Position numbers and translations under genes: made by a program. From NCBI GenBank assembly GCA_008933045.1, contig WBXJ01000044.1:1-14737 (forward strand): 14,737 nucleotides of DNA, in the 5' to 3' direction. This document shows, in pieces, positions 1 to 8,282 of the stretch (the first letter of the stretch is position 1; each line of letters opens with the position of its first letter). The stretch is from Verrucomicrobiota bacterium. GTDB lineage: Bacteria > Verrucomicrobiota > Verrucomicrobiia > Limisphaerales > SXQI01. The notes beneath the pieces are model-generated. The model did not search any database and was not told where the DNA came from. It was given only the letters and a program-made list of their open reading frames with translations.

Positions 1-245
1 AGGGACCTCCGAGCAATCCACTGGGAGTAGGAGCTAAATTACGCCTCATCACCGCCGGTGGACAATACGGACCGTTGCACGAGGTGCGGATGGGTGGAGG
101 TTATTGGTCGGTGGATGCTGCCATTCAAATCATGAGTTTGGAAGGTGCTCAACAGTTGGAGGTGGAGTGGCCTTGGGGCACTGGAAAACAGCGGGTGGCG
201 ATTCCTGCCGGTGCCCGCGAAATCACGGTGTCGCAAGTGCCATGA
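1..245 (+). CDS. C-terminal end of an ASPIC/UnbV (CRTAC1-like) protein, partial
   Basis: An open frame enters from the left edge (first full codon at base 3) and stops with TGA at 243-245, leaving 80 visible residues. It reads as the ASPIC/UnbV domain that closes many FG-GAP repeat proteins. The signs are SNPLGVGAKLRL near the start, a GGGYWSVDAA segment in the middle, and a WPWGTGKQRVAIPAG strand near the end. This domain normally follows a calcium-binding FG-GAP beta-propeller in exported proteins; its biochemical role is unknown. The propeller part would lie to the left of the window. The stop overlaps the ATG of the next gene as ATGA, so the two are probably translated from one message. 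The next gene carries the same domain, which suggests a tandem family. Family assignment is fairly firm; function is not known. Confidence 0.8.
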   Translation, partial: GPPSNPLGVGAKLRLITAGGQYGPLHEVRMGGGYWSVDAAIQIMSLEGAQQLEVEWPWGTGKQRVAIPAGAREITVSQVP

Positions 246-3200
246 CCAACGTCGCGCAACGAGATTGGATTCGCACCCGCTTTTTAGTCTGGGTGACCCT
301 GTGTCTTTTTAGCGCGACCGGCACCGTAAGCAGCCAGGAATGGAAAACAGGCCAAGGGTTTCGTCAAATAAAACTCGCTCCTCAGACCACGGGGCGCAGC
401 GGTTTCACTCAACTTTCGAATCACGTCCTCGGGTTGATGTTTACCAACCGCCTGTCAGTGGCAAAAATGCTCGATAACAACAACCTCCTGAATGGAGCAG
501 GGGTGGCGAGCGGAGATTTTGACGGCGACGGGCTACCTGATCTTTTTTTCTCGAGCCTAGAGGGTCGCTCTGAGCTGTATCGAAATCTGGGAGGGTGGCG
601 ATTTACGAACGTCACCGTAGCCGCTGGTGTGACCACCACCAATCTAGCAGCCACCGGTGCGATGTTCGTTGATTGGAATGGGGATGCCAAACTCGACTTA
701 ATCGTGATGAGTTGCGGTGGATCCAACGCCTGTTTTTTAAATCTGGGTGGTGGTCGGTTCACTAATGTCGCCCCGCAGGTGGGGCTTTCCTGGCGATTAG
801 GCAGCACCGGTATGGCGGCTGGGGATTTAAATGGGGATGGTTGGCTCGATTTGTATGTCGCCAATTACGGAGAAAATACCATCCGTTCGGGTATCTCGTT
901 GGCGACGAGGACGGTGAACGGTAAGGAGGTTGTCACGGGCCGTTGGGCGAACCGTGTCAAGATTATCGCCGGAAAACTTATCGAGTTTGGCGAACCGGAT
1001 TCTGTCGCGCTGAACACGGGCCGAGGCGAGTTCTCGATTGAATCCTGGAAAGCCGGATTATTTCTTGGAACCGATGGCAAACCCTTGAGTGTCGTGCCTT
1101 GGGATATGGGATTATCGGTCGCCATCCGAGATCTCAATGGAGACGGTCGCCCCGATATTTATGTGTGCAACGATTTTCAAACACCCGACCGAATCTGGTT
1201 GAACGATGGCCAAGGTCACTTCGCGCCGATGTCTGAGAAAGCACTGCGGGCTTTGAGCCATTTTTCGATGTCCATTGATGTGGCGGATGTGAATCGCGAT
1301 GGGTTCATGGATATTCTGGTGGCAGACATGAAGCGGCGCAGTCACGCCTCAGAAATGCAACAGAGCGAACCTGCAACGGAGACGACCATCCCGGGAGAGT
1401 GGGAGACGCGACCACAGATTCGTCAGAATACCCTTTTCCTGAATCGAGGCGACGGGACCTACGCCGAGATTGCTGAGTTCGCTGGTCTTGCGGCCACAGA
1501 TTGGACTTGGTGTGTCGCGTTCTTGGATATCGACCTTGATGGTTACGAGGATGTGCTTGTGGCGAACGGACACGGTTTTGATACTGAGAATAAGGATGTC
1601 AGCAATCAGTTGAAAGCCAAGGGCACCCAGACTTCGTCTCTCTCTCGAACCAATCTACTCGCTTATCCCCCGTTGCTGACTCCGAATCTAGCTTTTAAAA
1701 ATGGTGGAAATCTAAAATTTACCGAGCGCGGAAAAGAGTGGGGGTTTAATTCCACACAGGTCTCGCACGGTATGAGTTTCGCCGATTTTGATGGAGATGG
1801 TGACTTGGACGTTGTCGTGTCCTGCTTGAACGCGCCGCCGCTGATTTATCGTAATGAAACTGATGCTCCACGAATCGCAGTCCGGCTCAAAGGGATGGCT
1901 CCGAATGTGGCTGGAATCGGTGCGCGTCTCACGTTCACCATCGGTTCTCGGGCGCAAACGCAGGAAATGGCCGTAGGAGGGCGTTACTTGTCGAGTGATG
2001 CTGCCGAGCGGGTTTTCTCTGCTGCACCCATCTGGAGCCATGCTGGAGATTCCTTAGGTCGTTTGGAAGTCCGGTGGCCCAGTGGTAAGGTGAGCCTGAT
2101 TGACAAAATCGAACCCAACACGCGCTACGAAGTTGATGAGGCGGGTTCGGTGGCTAATCCTGTCTCGATCAAATCTCCCCCTAGTTCCCTTTTTACAGAC
2201 GTGAGCACCTCCGTGAATCTGACGGTTGAGGATGCCGTGTTTGATGATTTTTCACGGCAACCTTTGCTGCCACGAAAGCTGAGCACACGAGGTCCACCTT
2301 TACTCTGGCTTGGCAAACCGGACGGCAAAGGAGGCGAACTCTGGGTTGGAGGAGGGCAGGTGGGCAAGATCACGCGACTTACAACGGATGGGGTCGCTTG
2401 GCACGCTCACGAGATTGTCAGTGTCGAAACGGAAACCACCGCCTTCGCTACAGTTGTCTGGGAAGGGAAACCGCATGTTTTGGTGGGTGCCTCAGGTTAT
2501 CGGTTACCCGATCCGACCGGGGTCAATCTAACATTATTCCAACGCGATGGAGGGCTGCCTGGCCCTGTGTTAGCCATCAGTGCGACCAACCTTAGCTGTC
2601 TAGTTTCCGGGGATTTTGGAGTGTTCGTGGGAGAGGGGAGCGTGCCGGGGGCGTATCCAAAATCACTCGGTTCTCGCCTCATTTTTCGTCCATCGGATTC
2701 TAAGCCCTCGGCTCTCGCAATAGGCGAGGTTGTCAATGGAGGGGTGGCGGCTGATATCGATGGCGATGGGAAGCAGGATTTAGTTCTTGCGACGGAATGG
2801 GGCCCTGTGCGGGTGTATCTCAATCGCCAAGGCCAACTTCAGGAGGCGACAGATTCCTACGGTCTCAGTGAGTTCAAAGGCTGGTGGAATACGGTGATCT
2901 CGGGTGATTTTGATGGGGATGGAAGGACGGATTTAATGGCTTCGAATTGGGGATCGAACACCCGCTGGCAGAGCCGCCGCACCCAGACCTTGCGGCTTTA
3001 TGCGGGTGACTTTGATTCCGATGGCACTACCGAATGTTTGGAGGCGTTTTTTGATCCTGAGACTCAACAGTTTGTGCCGGAACACGGGTTGGGTTTTCTG
3101 AGCCAGTTTTGGCCACAGATCGCGCAACGGTTCCCGACATTTCGTTCCCTAGCGACTGTGGGTATTGATCAGGTTCTAGGCTCCGATCTCAACAAGGCGT

Positions 3201-3610
3201 TGAGGACAGAAGCCAACTGGTTGGAGACCACACTTTTTCTCAATCGCGGAGACAGGTTCGAAGCTAGGATACTACCGATGGAGGCTCAGTTCGCTCCGGT
3301 TTTCGGAATGGCTCCCGCTGACTTCGACGGGGACGGAAACTTGGATGTTGCTCTCGCGCAAAATTTCAGCGGAGTGCGAGGTATGGAGCCGAAGATGCAG
3401 GGGGGCCGTGGGTTGGTTCTGCTGGGCGATGGGAGAGGTGGTTTCGTTGCTCAAACTTCTGAGCAATCGGGCCTACGAGTGGACGGTGATGGGCGGGCTT
3501 GTATCGCTGCAGACTTTGATGGAGATGGTCGACCTGACCTTGCCATGAGTCAGTGGAACGGCGAGGTAAAGATTTTTAAAAATACCGGCGGTCGCTCCGC
3601 GAAGAAGTAG
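242..3610 (+). CDS. Secreted FG-GAP/VCBS repeat protein with internal ASPIC/UnbV domain
   Basis: The product has 1122 residues. I chose the ATG at 242 because it overlaps the upstream stop (ATGA) and gives a signal peptide: RTRFLVWVTLCLF then SATGTVSSQ, likely cut near residue 31. The frame is open upstream to 104, but that part lies inside the upstream gene and reads as noise. DxDxDG calcium-binding repeats start near residues 92, 144, 195, 297, 349, 429 and 515, forming a first propeller. An ASPIC/UnbV domain follows at about 545-635 (GIGARLTF; VGGRYLSSDA; VRWPSGK). A second repeat set lies near 838, 889, 923, 1027 and 1091. The 923 copy (DFDSDGTTECLEAFF) is degenerate and precedes a non-repeat stretch, 935-980. 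The protein is probably periplasmic, surface-bound or secreted. No catalytic motif is visible, and the role (adhesion or binding) is conjecture. It converges on rodZ with a gap of only 12 bases. Confidence 0.93.
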   Translation: MTNVAQRDWIRTRFLVWVTLCLFSATGTVSSQEWKTGQGFRQIKLAPQTTGRSGFTQLSNHVLGLMFTNRLSVAKMLDNNNLLNGAGVASGDFDGDGLPDLFFSSLEGRSELYRNLGGWRFTNVTVAAGVTTTNLAATGAMFVDWNGDAKLDLIVMSCGGSNACFLNLGGGRFTNVAPQVGLSWRLGSTGMAAGDLNGDGWLDLYVANYGENTIRSGISLATRTVNGKEVVTGRWANRVKIIAGKLIEFGEPDSVALNTGRGEFSIESWKAGLFLGTDGKPLSVVPWDMGLSVAIRDLNGDGRPDIYVCNDFQTPDRIWLNDGQGHFAPMSEKALRALSHFSMSIDVADVNRDGFMDILVADMKRRSHASEMQQSEPATETTIPGEWETRPQIRQNTLFLNRGDGTYAEIAEFAGLAATDWTWCVAFLDIDLDGYEDVLVANGHGFDTENKDVSNQLKAKGTQTSSLSRTNLLAYPPLLTPNLAFKNGGNLKFTERGKEWGFNSTQVSHGMSFADFDGDGDLDVVVSCLNAPPLIYRNETDAPRIAVRLKGMAPNVAGIGARLTFTIGSRAQTQEMAVGGRYLSSDAAERVFSAAPIWSHAGDSLGRLEVRWPSGKVSLIDKIEPNTRYEVDEAGSVANPVSIKSPPSSLFTDVSTSVNLTVEDAVFDDFSRQPLLPRKLSTRGPPLLWLGKPDGKGGELWVGGGQVGKITRLTTDGVAWHAHEIVSVETETTAFATVVWEGKPHVLVGASGYRLPDPTGVNLTLFQRDGGLPGPVLAISATNLSCLVSGDFGVFVGEGSVPGAYPKSLGSRLIFRPSDSKPSALAIGEVVNGGVAADIDGDGKQDLVLATEWGPVRVYLNRQGQLQEATDSYGLSEFKGWWNTVISGDFDGDGRTDLMASNWGSNTRWQSRRTQTLRLYAGDFDSDGTTECLEAFFDPETQQFVPEHGLGFLSQFWPQIAQRFPTFRSLATVGIDQVLGSDLNKALRTEANWLETTLFLNRGDRFEARILPMEAQFAPVFGMAPADFDGDGNLDVALAQNFSGVRGMEPKMQGGRGLVLLGDGRGGFVAQTSEQSGLRVDGDGRACIAADFDGDGRPDLAMSQWNGEVKIFKNTGGRSAKK

Positions 3611-3622
3611 GAGTGCGGCAGA

Positions 3623-4135
3623 TCAAGGCTGCCTTGCCGGACTCGCCGGAGGTAACGGCAGCGTTTCACCAGTTTGTTTACGAGCGGGTTGATATTGACC
3701 CGATCCGAGGTTCCGCAGGGGATCCTTGCTCTGCTCCAGCTTCACGGAGCGGTAAACAAAAATGATGGTGACCACCCCGATACTAATTGCAAGCAAGGGG
3801 AGGAGGACTTTCCAGTTTAGTTTGGAAAGTTGGAGCATGATTAAATCCAACCAACCTCGGGCTTGCCCTGTTAAGCGAGGGTGTTCTCGGAATTTCTCAA
3901 TCTTCGATAATTCCTCGTCCAGCGTGGCCAAAACCACCTGGGCATCCATCTTCAATATTCCGGCGCAGCTTCGGACAAATCCACGGATGTAAACCGGCGC
4001 AGCGAAGACATGGTAGTTGCCCTCCTCCAATGCGCGGATGTGATCGGTCCGGATCTTGGTGACGTCTGCCAGTTGATGCACGGTGAACCCCTGCTGTTCG
4101 CGAGCCGTGTGCAACTGTTCTGCAACCGTAGGCAT
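3623..4135 (-). CDS. Short RodZ-like protein: HTH domain plus one membrane segment
   Basis: The product has 170 residues. Residues 1-65 match the cytoplasmic helix-turn-helix domain of RodZ: an AEQLHTAREQQGFTVHQLAD start, then TKIRTDHIRALEEG, then APVYIRGFVRSCAGIL. In RodZ this domain binds the actin homologue MreB and links it to the wall-elongation machinery. A charged linker (about 72-95) leads to one membrane segment at about 110-128 (LLPLLAISIGVVTIIFVY). Only about 40 residues follow, proline-rich at the end, so the folded periplasmic domain of longer RodZ proteins is absent. The ATG is chosen because it gives the usual family N-terminus; AAGGG directly abuts it, too close for a normal ribosome-binding site. 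It lies 69 bases after ftsK on the same strand and is probably cotranscribed. A membrane-anchored regulator of the same HTH family is the alternative. Confidence 0.85.
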   Translation of the reverse strand: MPTVAEQLHTAREQQGFTVHQLADVTKIRTDHIRALEEGNYHVFAAPVYIRGFVRSCAGILKMDAQVVLATLDEELSKIEKFREHPRLTGQARGWLDLIMLQLSKLNWKVLLPLLAISIGVVTIIFVYRSVKLEQSKDPLRNLGSGQYQPARKQTGETLPLPPASPARQP

Positions 4136-4204
4136 CCCTTGATATTGCCGTGGGCACCGTCACTTGACAAACGGATTCTCTTGTTCCGCAATTGCCAATG
4201 TAGC

Positions 4205-6772
4205 CTAATCCCGGGGAGGCACCCCGGCATCTAAATCGATCAGAATGTCCCTTGGTTCCGCGCCTTTGTTTGGCCCTACGATGCCGCGATCCTCTAACTC
4301 GTCCATGATCCTCGCCGCCCGGCCATAGCCCAGGCGCAAACGTCGCTGTAACAGGGAAACGCTCGCCTTGCCTTCGCTGCGGATCACCTCAATACATTGG
4401 TTGATCAACTCCTCGTCTTCATCCGCTCCCTGGGTTCCATCAAAGCTACTCGTGCCTGTCGAGGGTTTGGACAGTTGCTGAGTGATCTCCACTTCGTAGC
4501 TGGGTTTGGCTTGTTTCCCGATGAAATCAACGAGTGATTGAATTTCAGAGTCTGTAATCAAGACGCCTTGGACACGTGTCAGCTTTGGCGACCCGGGAGG
4601 CAAATAAAGCATGTCGCCCTTTCCGAGCAATTTGTCCGCGCCCATCGAATCGAGAATCGTCCGTGAGTCCACCTTGGCCGCAACCTGAAAGGCGATACGC
4701 GCCGGAATGTTTGCTTTGATCACACCCGTGATCACATCCACGCTCGGACGTTGTGTGGCTACGATGCAATGAATGCCTGCTGCTCGCGCCATTTGTGTGA
4801 TGCGTGCGATCGCCATTTCTACTTCTGCAGGTGCCACAAGCATGAGATCAGCCAACTCATCAATGATCACCACGACATAGCTTAGCTTGTCGGGAATCAC
4901 GATATCGTCGTCTCGCGGGACGATGATCTCCTTGTCTAATTCTACAGCAAATCCATCAGCGTTTGGTTCCGTCTTATCCTTCTTCGCCAACAGTGGCAGG
5001 TCTTCCACCGGTGGTTTCACAGGTTCCACCGGTTTTCTCTCTCGTTCGTTAAATGATTTGATATTACGCACCCCGACTTTGGCGAAAATCTGGTAACGCT
5101 TTTCCATTTCGTTCACCACCCAACGTAAGGCCAACACCACCTTCTTAGGATCGGTCACCACGGGCACAACTAAATGAGGAAGGCTATTGTAGAGCTGCAG
5201 CTCGACGACCTTGGGATCAATCATGACGAACCGCAGTTGATCGGGTGAAAATCGATATAACAACGAGGCGATGATTGAATTGATGCAAACTGATTTACCC
5301 GACCCTGTGCTTCCCGCAATCAGCATGTGTGGCATCTCAGCAAGGTCGGCGATGATCGGGTGACCGTACACATCCTTGCCTAATGCTAAGGGAATCTGAG
5401 CCTTGGTATTTTGCCATTCCTCGGATTCGAGAAGGTCCCGCATGATGACCTTTGTTTTGACAAGGTTAGGCACTTCGACGCCGACTGAACTTTTGCCGGG
5501 GATGGGTGCCAAAATATTGAGGCGTTCGGCTTTGAGGGCGGCAGCAATATTATTGGTCAGGGCCGAAATCTTTTCAAGTTTCACACCCGGTGCCGGATGG
5601 AGTTCATAGCGCGTAATTGTCGGCCCTTTGGTGATGTCCCCCAATTGCACTTCGATATCGAACTGCTGCAATGTGTTCTGCATCAGGCGTGCGTTGGCCA
5701 TCATCTCTTCCTTGGACTCACTCGGTTTGACAGTCGGATCAGGAAGGTTGAGCAGGTCTTTGTTCGGCAGTTGGTAGTTGCCGATCATCGGAGCGGAGGC
5801 GACAGTAATTGGTTTGGGCCGTTTGGCAGGAATCTTCGGTTTACCGGGAGCACTTATCGGCGAGGCTCCATCTTCGCGCCAAGGCACGTCCGATTTTTCA
5901 GATTTGCCTAGAATGTCTGCGCGGGTGGCTGCCTTAATCTCTCCGGCCGAAATAACTTCCTCGATCACGACCTCCTCAGGTTCGGCAGAGGGACGATCAT
6001 TTTTGCGTGCAGACTTGACCTGTGGCTGGCTTAGATCACGGATCGTGGGTTCGGGCACGGGTTTAAGATCCGCGCCTAAGCCGGTTTTCTCCACTCCTCC
6101 CTCAAGCTTTTTCTGCTCCTTTTCTAAACCTCGTTTGCGTCTTTCCAAGTCTAGAATCTGGGAGGCTTCATCCTCATTGAGTGCCTCGCCTAGATCGACT
6201 TTTCGTCTCAGGAGGAAACGTTCCCACTGGCCGCGTATCCATTCGCCGAGCTTGAAATTGGTGAGGTAAAGGAAACTGACCGCGTAAATCGTAAGAAAAA
6301 GGATCGTCGCTCCGGTGGTGCCAAAACTTCGAAAGAACCAGCGATTGATCAATTGCCCGACCAAACCTCCCGCACTAGGCGCGTTGAGGCTCTCGGTCAG
6401 TGTCCCGAGATGCTGCGTGTAAAGATCCAATAACCCCATACAGGACAGCAGCAGAGTAGCCGACCAAAGCCATCTTCTTTGCAAGTAATTGAACAATGAG
6501 AGGAGGAACCCCAGCCCTACAAAAAGGAGCAGTGCGGGCACAAAATAAGCCGCCGCACCGAAAATAAAAAAACAGGTGTAACCGAGCCATGCACCCACTT
6601 GACCAATCAGGTTTCGCACCTGCGGATTGGGTGGGATGGAGTTGATCTCCAGATCGCTGCGGTCGTAAGTAAACAGCGACAAGGTGAGCAACATCGCCGC
6701 CGCGATCAAAATCAAGCCAACGGTATCATGCAACCCTTTGTGCTCAGTCCCGGTTTTAACTTTTCGAGCCAT
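4205..6772 (-). CDS. ftsK: DNA translocase FtsK/SpoIIIE
   Basis: The product has 855 residues. The N-terminus has four or five membrane segments: about 17-35, two between 61 and 96, 101-119, and 151-171. A charged, partly coiled-coil linker follows (about 195-345), much shorter than in E. coli FtsK. The motor has Walker A GSTGSGKS at 487-494, Walker B VVVIIDELADLM around 633-644 (D638, E639), and ATQRPSVDVITG after it. The C-terminal gamma winged-helix is at 787-846 (LLQRRLRLGYGRAARIMDEL), the part that in this family reads oriented chromosome sequences and activates XerCD. The enzyme pumps DNA through the division septum so that chromosome ends clear it. A charged stretch of about 50 residues (579-628) sits between Walker A and Walker B. 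The start matches the first ATG before the membrane segments; no strong ribosome-binding site is seen. rodZ follows on the same strand. Confidence 0.97.
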   Translation of the reverse strand: MARKVKTGTEHKGLHDTVGLILIAAAMLLTLSLFTYDRSDLEINSIPPNPQVRNLIGQVGAWLGYTCFFIFGAAAYFVPALLLFVGLGFLLSLFNYLQRRWLWSATLLLSCMGLLDLYTQHLGTLTESLNAPSAGGLVGQLINRWFFRSFGTTGATILFLTIYAVSFLYLTNFKLGEWIRGQWERFLLRRKVDLGEALNEDEASQILDLERRKRGLEKEQKKLEGGVEKTGLGADLKPVPEPTIRDLSQPQVKSARKNDRPSAEPEEVVIEEVISAGEIKAATRADILGKSEKSDVPWREDGASPISAPGKPKIPAKRPKPITVASAPMIGNYQLPNKDLLNLPDPTVKPSESKEEMMANARLMQNTLQQFDIEVQLGDITKGPTITRYELHPAPGVKLEKISALTNNIAAALKAERLNILAPIPGKSSVGVEVPNLVKTKVIMRDLLESEEWQNTKAQIPLALGKDVYGHPIIADLAEMPHMLIAGSTGSGKSVCINSIIASLLYRFSPDQLRFVMIDPKVVELQLYNSLPHLVVPVVTDPKKVVLALRWVVNEMEKRYQIFAKVGVRNIKSFNERERKPVEPVKPPVEDLPLLAKKDKTEPNADGFAVELDKEIIVPRDDDIVIPDKLSYVVVIIDELADLMLVAPAEVEMAIARITQMARAAGIHCIVATQRPSVDVITGVIKANIPARIAFQVAAKVDSRTILDSMGADKLLGKGDMLYLPPGSPKLTRVQGVLITDSEIQSLVDFIGKQAKPSYEVEITQQLSKPSTGTSSFDGTQGADEDEELINQCIEVIRSEGKASVSLLQRRLRLGYGRAARIMDELEDRGIVGPNKGAEPRDILIDLDAGVPPRD

Positions 6773-7315
6773 ACTTATCAGCCTAAATCAGTCGGCGGGG
6801 TTGACAATCGAAAACCAATCTCGGGCCGCAACTCCTTGATGCCGTTGGTGACCTAGAATTTCCTGATTTACCTAGGGAGATGATTTCCCGTAAAAATGTC
6901 TGCAAGCTCCTCAAGAATTTATTTCCTATGTACCTCCACATTACACTCACCCCGATTTCATTATTTGGCGAGACCGTGAAGGATCGCGCCGGCACTGTAT
7001 TGGACGATCGGTCGAACATGAAAAAGAATGACCGTTGGATATACAATGACTGACAACGCGGTTTCGAGCAAGCGAAGAGCACCTCCGGAAACTCGGAGAT
7101 GAAAAGTTGAAAAATAATTGAACCACGATTGCAGCCGCAGCGAATACAAATTAAAATCCGGTCCATCAAAATGCACCCGCCCGCCCAGACCTTTGGCTGC
7201 TTTGATGTCGAGCTGCGCGTGCAATGCCTCTGGGAGGGCTTTTTATGGAGGAGCTTTCCCTAGAGCAACGTACGGAGCGAGGAATCAATAAAAACCAGTT
7301 GCGGATACTCCCTGA
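6773..7315. other. 543-base intergenic gap between korB and ftsK
   Basis: Both flanking genes read on the minus strand, so this gap should hold the end of the korAB transcript and the ftsK promoter. I found no hairpin with a T tract after korB and no promoter close to consensus before ftsK. The short open frames here look non-coding, with one weak exception. On the minus strand, 7239 to 6961 is open and its first third reads somewhat like protein (LDIKAAKGLGGRVHFDGPD). It has no ribosome-binding site, starts only at TTG, and loses protein-like character downstream. It may be a gene remnant or chance. Confidence 0.5.
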
Positions 7316-8251
7316 TCACTTCATCCGTGAGAAGCTCTTTTGCAGGATTTGCCAATCAGCCTGACCTTGAACCTTTTCACGGGCTCCGGCGTTGATCTTG
7401 GCTTCGTTCGCATTCTTCGTGGGCTCGGTTACTTTATAAAAAACACCGAAATGCCCAGGAAATGCGGTGTCAGCTAATTTGTAGGCGGCGAGTTCGTCGG
7501 TCACATCGTGCTCCGGAGAAACTGTATTGAAAATCCCGCCCTTGCGTGGATTTGCTGCATCAAACGCACCTTCATAAAACTCGATGCACTCGCTCAAGCA
7601 TTCGATCACGCTGAACCCATCATGATCCATCGCTGCCTCCATCATGCTGAGCAAGTGGTTTGGGTTCGTCGCTGTCGCACGGGCAACAAAAGTTGCACCT
7701 GCTGCGATCAGTTGCTTCATGGGGTTGATCGGTTGATCCATCGATCCCCACACGTCCGTTTTGCTTTTAAAACCGATCGGCGAGGTTGGACTCGTCTGTT
7801 TTTTGGTGAGTCCATAAACAAAGTTGTCCATGACGACATAGGTCATCTTGATGTTTTTCCGTGCGGTATGGTTAACATGATTACCGCCGATGGAAAACGC
7901 ATCTCCATCACCACCAAACACAAAAACGTGCAAATCCGGACGAGATAACGAGACACCACTGGCAAAGGGCAATGCGCGACCGTGAATATAATGAGCCCCG
8001 TGTGCTTGTACGAAATAGGGAAATCGGCTCGAACAGCCAATACCCGCTATCGTCGTGATTTTCTCGTGGAGGATTTTGCGCCTCTCGATCAGTTTAAAAT
8101 ACAACGCGAGCACGGAGAAATCTCCACACCCCGGGCACCATGTTGGGTGATCAGCAGCGATTTCTTTCTCGGTCAACGGCTTGCGCTCCGCGTTGGGAGT
8201 CGGTAGCGCAACGGTTGCTTGACCCACTGGGGCAGTTTCGATGGCACTCAT
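7316..8251 (-). CDS. korB: 2-oxoacid:ferredoxin oxidoreductase, beta subunit
   Basis: The product has 311 residues. It is the thiamine-diphosphate-binding subunit of an enzyme that oxidatively decarboxylates a 2-oxoacid with CoA and ferredoxin, or runs in reverse. Visible signs are WCPGCGDFSVL (C39, C42), GIGCSSRFPYF (C73), the cofactor motif GGDGDAFSIGGNH at 113-125, and MDNFVYGLTKKQTSPT at 141-156. C222 in SECIEF fits the fourth ligand of the [4Fe-4S] cluster that this family holds with C39, C42 and C73. The N-terminus carries about 30 extra residues before the conserved core. The gene starts 31 bases after korA on the same strand, so the two form an operon. 2-Oxoglutarate is the likelier substrate because the two-subunit form with a gamma-alpha fusion is typical of Kor enzymes, but sequence alone does not exclude another 2-oxoacid. 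Confidence 0.93.
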   Translation of the reverse strand: MSAIETAPVGQATVALPTPNAERKPLTEKEIAADHPTWCPGCGDFSVLALYFKLIERRKILHEKITTIAGIGCSSRFPYFVQAHGAHYIHGRALPFASGVSLSRPDLHVFVFGGDGDAFSIGGNHVNHTARKNIKMTYVVMDNFVYGLTKKQTSPTSPIGFKSKTDVWGSMDQPINPMKQLIAAGATFVARATATNPNHLLSMMEAAMDHDGFSVIECLSECIEFYEGAFDAANPRKGGIFNTVSPEHDVTDELAAYKLADTAFPGHFGVFYKVTEPTKNANEAKINAGAREKVQGQADWQILQKSFSRMK

Positions 8252-8282
8252 AGTTGAAAAATCTTTAAGGTTAAACTTGGAC

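Noticed and set aside
104..241. 46-residue extension of the large FG-GAP frame to an ATG at 104
   Set aside because: It lies inside the upstream ASPIC/UnbV gene in another frame, its residues read as noise, and it would bury the signal peptide.
421..864. 147-codon antisense frame over the FG-GAP gene, and similar long antisense frames over ftsK (5778-6269) and the 763-residue gene (13292-13651)
   Set aside because: Shadows of the sense codons: low-complexity or arginine/serine-rich products, no ribosome-binding sites, and each wholly inside a well-supported gene.
3600..3660. GGCAG/CTGCC repeats at the convergent ends of the FG-GAP gene and rodZ
   Set aside because: Five-base arms inside coding sequence without a T tract.
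4163..4191. Plus-strand promoter-like TTGACA-N17-CGCAAT between rodZ and ftsK
   Set aside because: The -10 box matches only three of six and it points into ftsK antisense with no gene to drive.
7164..7207. Inverted repeat CATCAAA ... TTTGATG in the korB-ftsK gap
   Set aside because: Seven bases separated by 30, with no tail or promoter relation; expected by chance in a gap of this size.
7260..7355. Minus-strand frame overlapping the korB 3' end that reads protein-like (KELLTDEVIREYPQLVFIDS)
   Set aside because: Only 31 codons, bounded by stops on both sides, with no usable start; the annotated korB end reads as a plausible C-terminus, so a frameshift is not needed.
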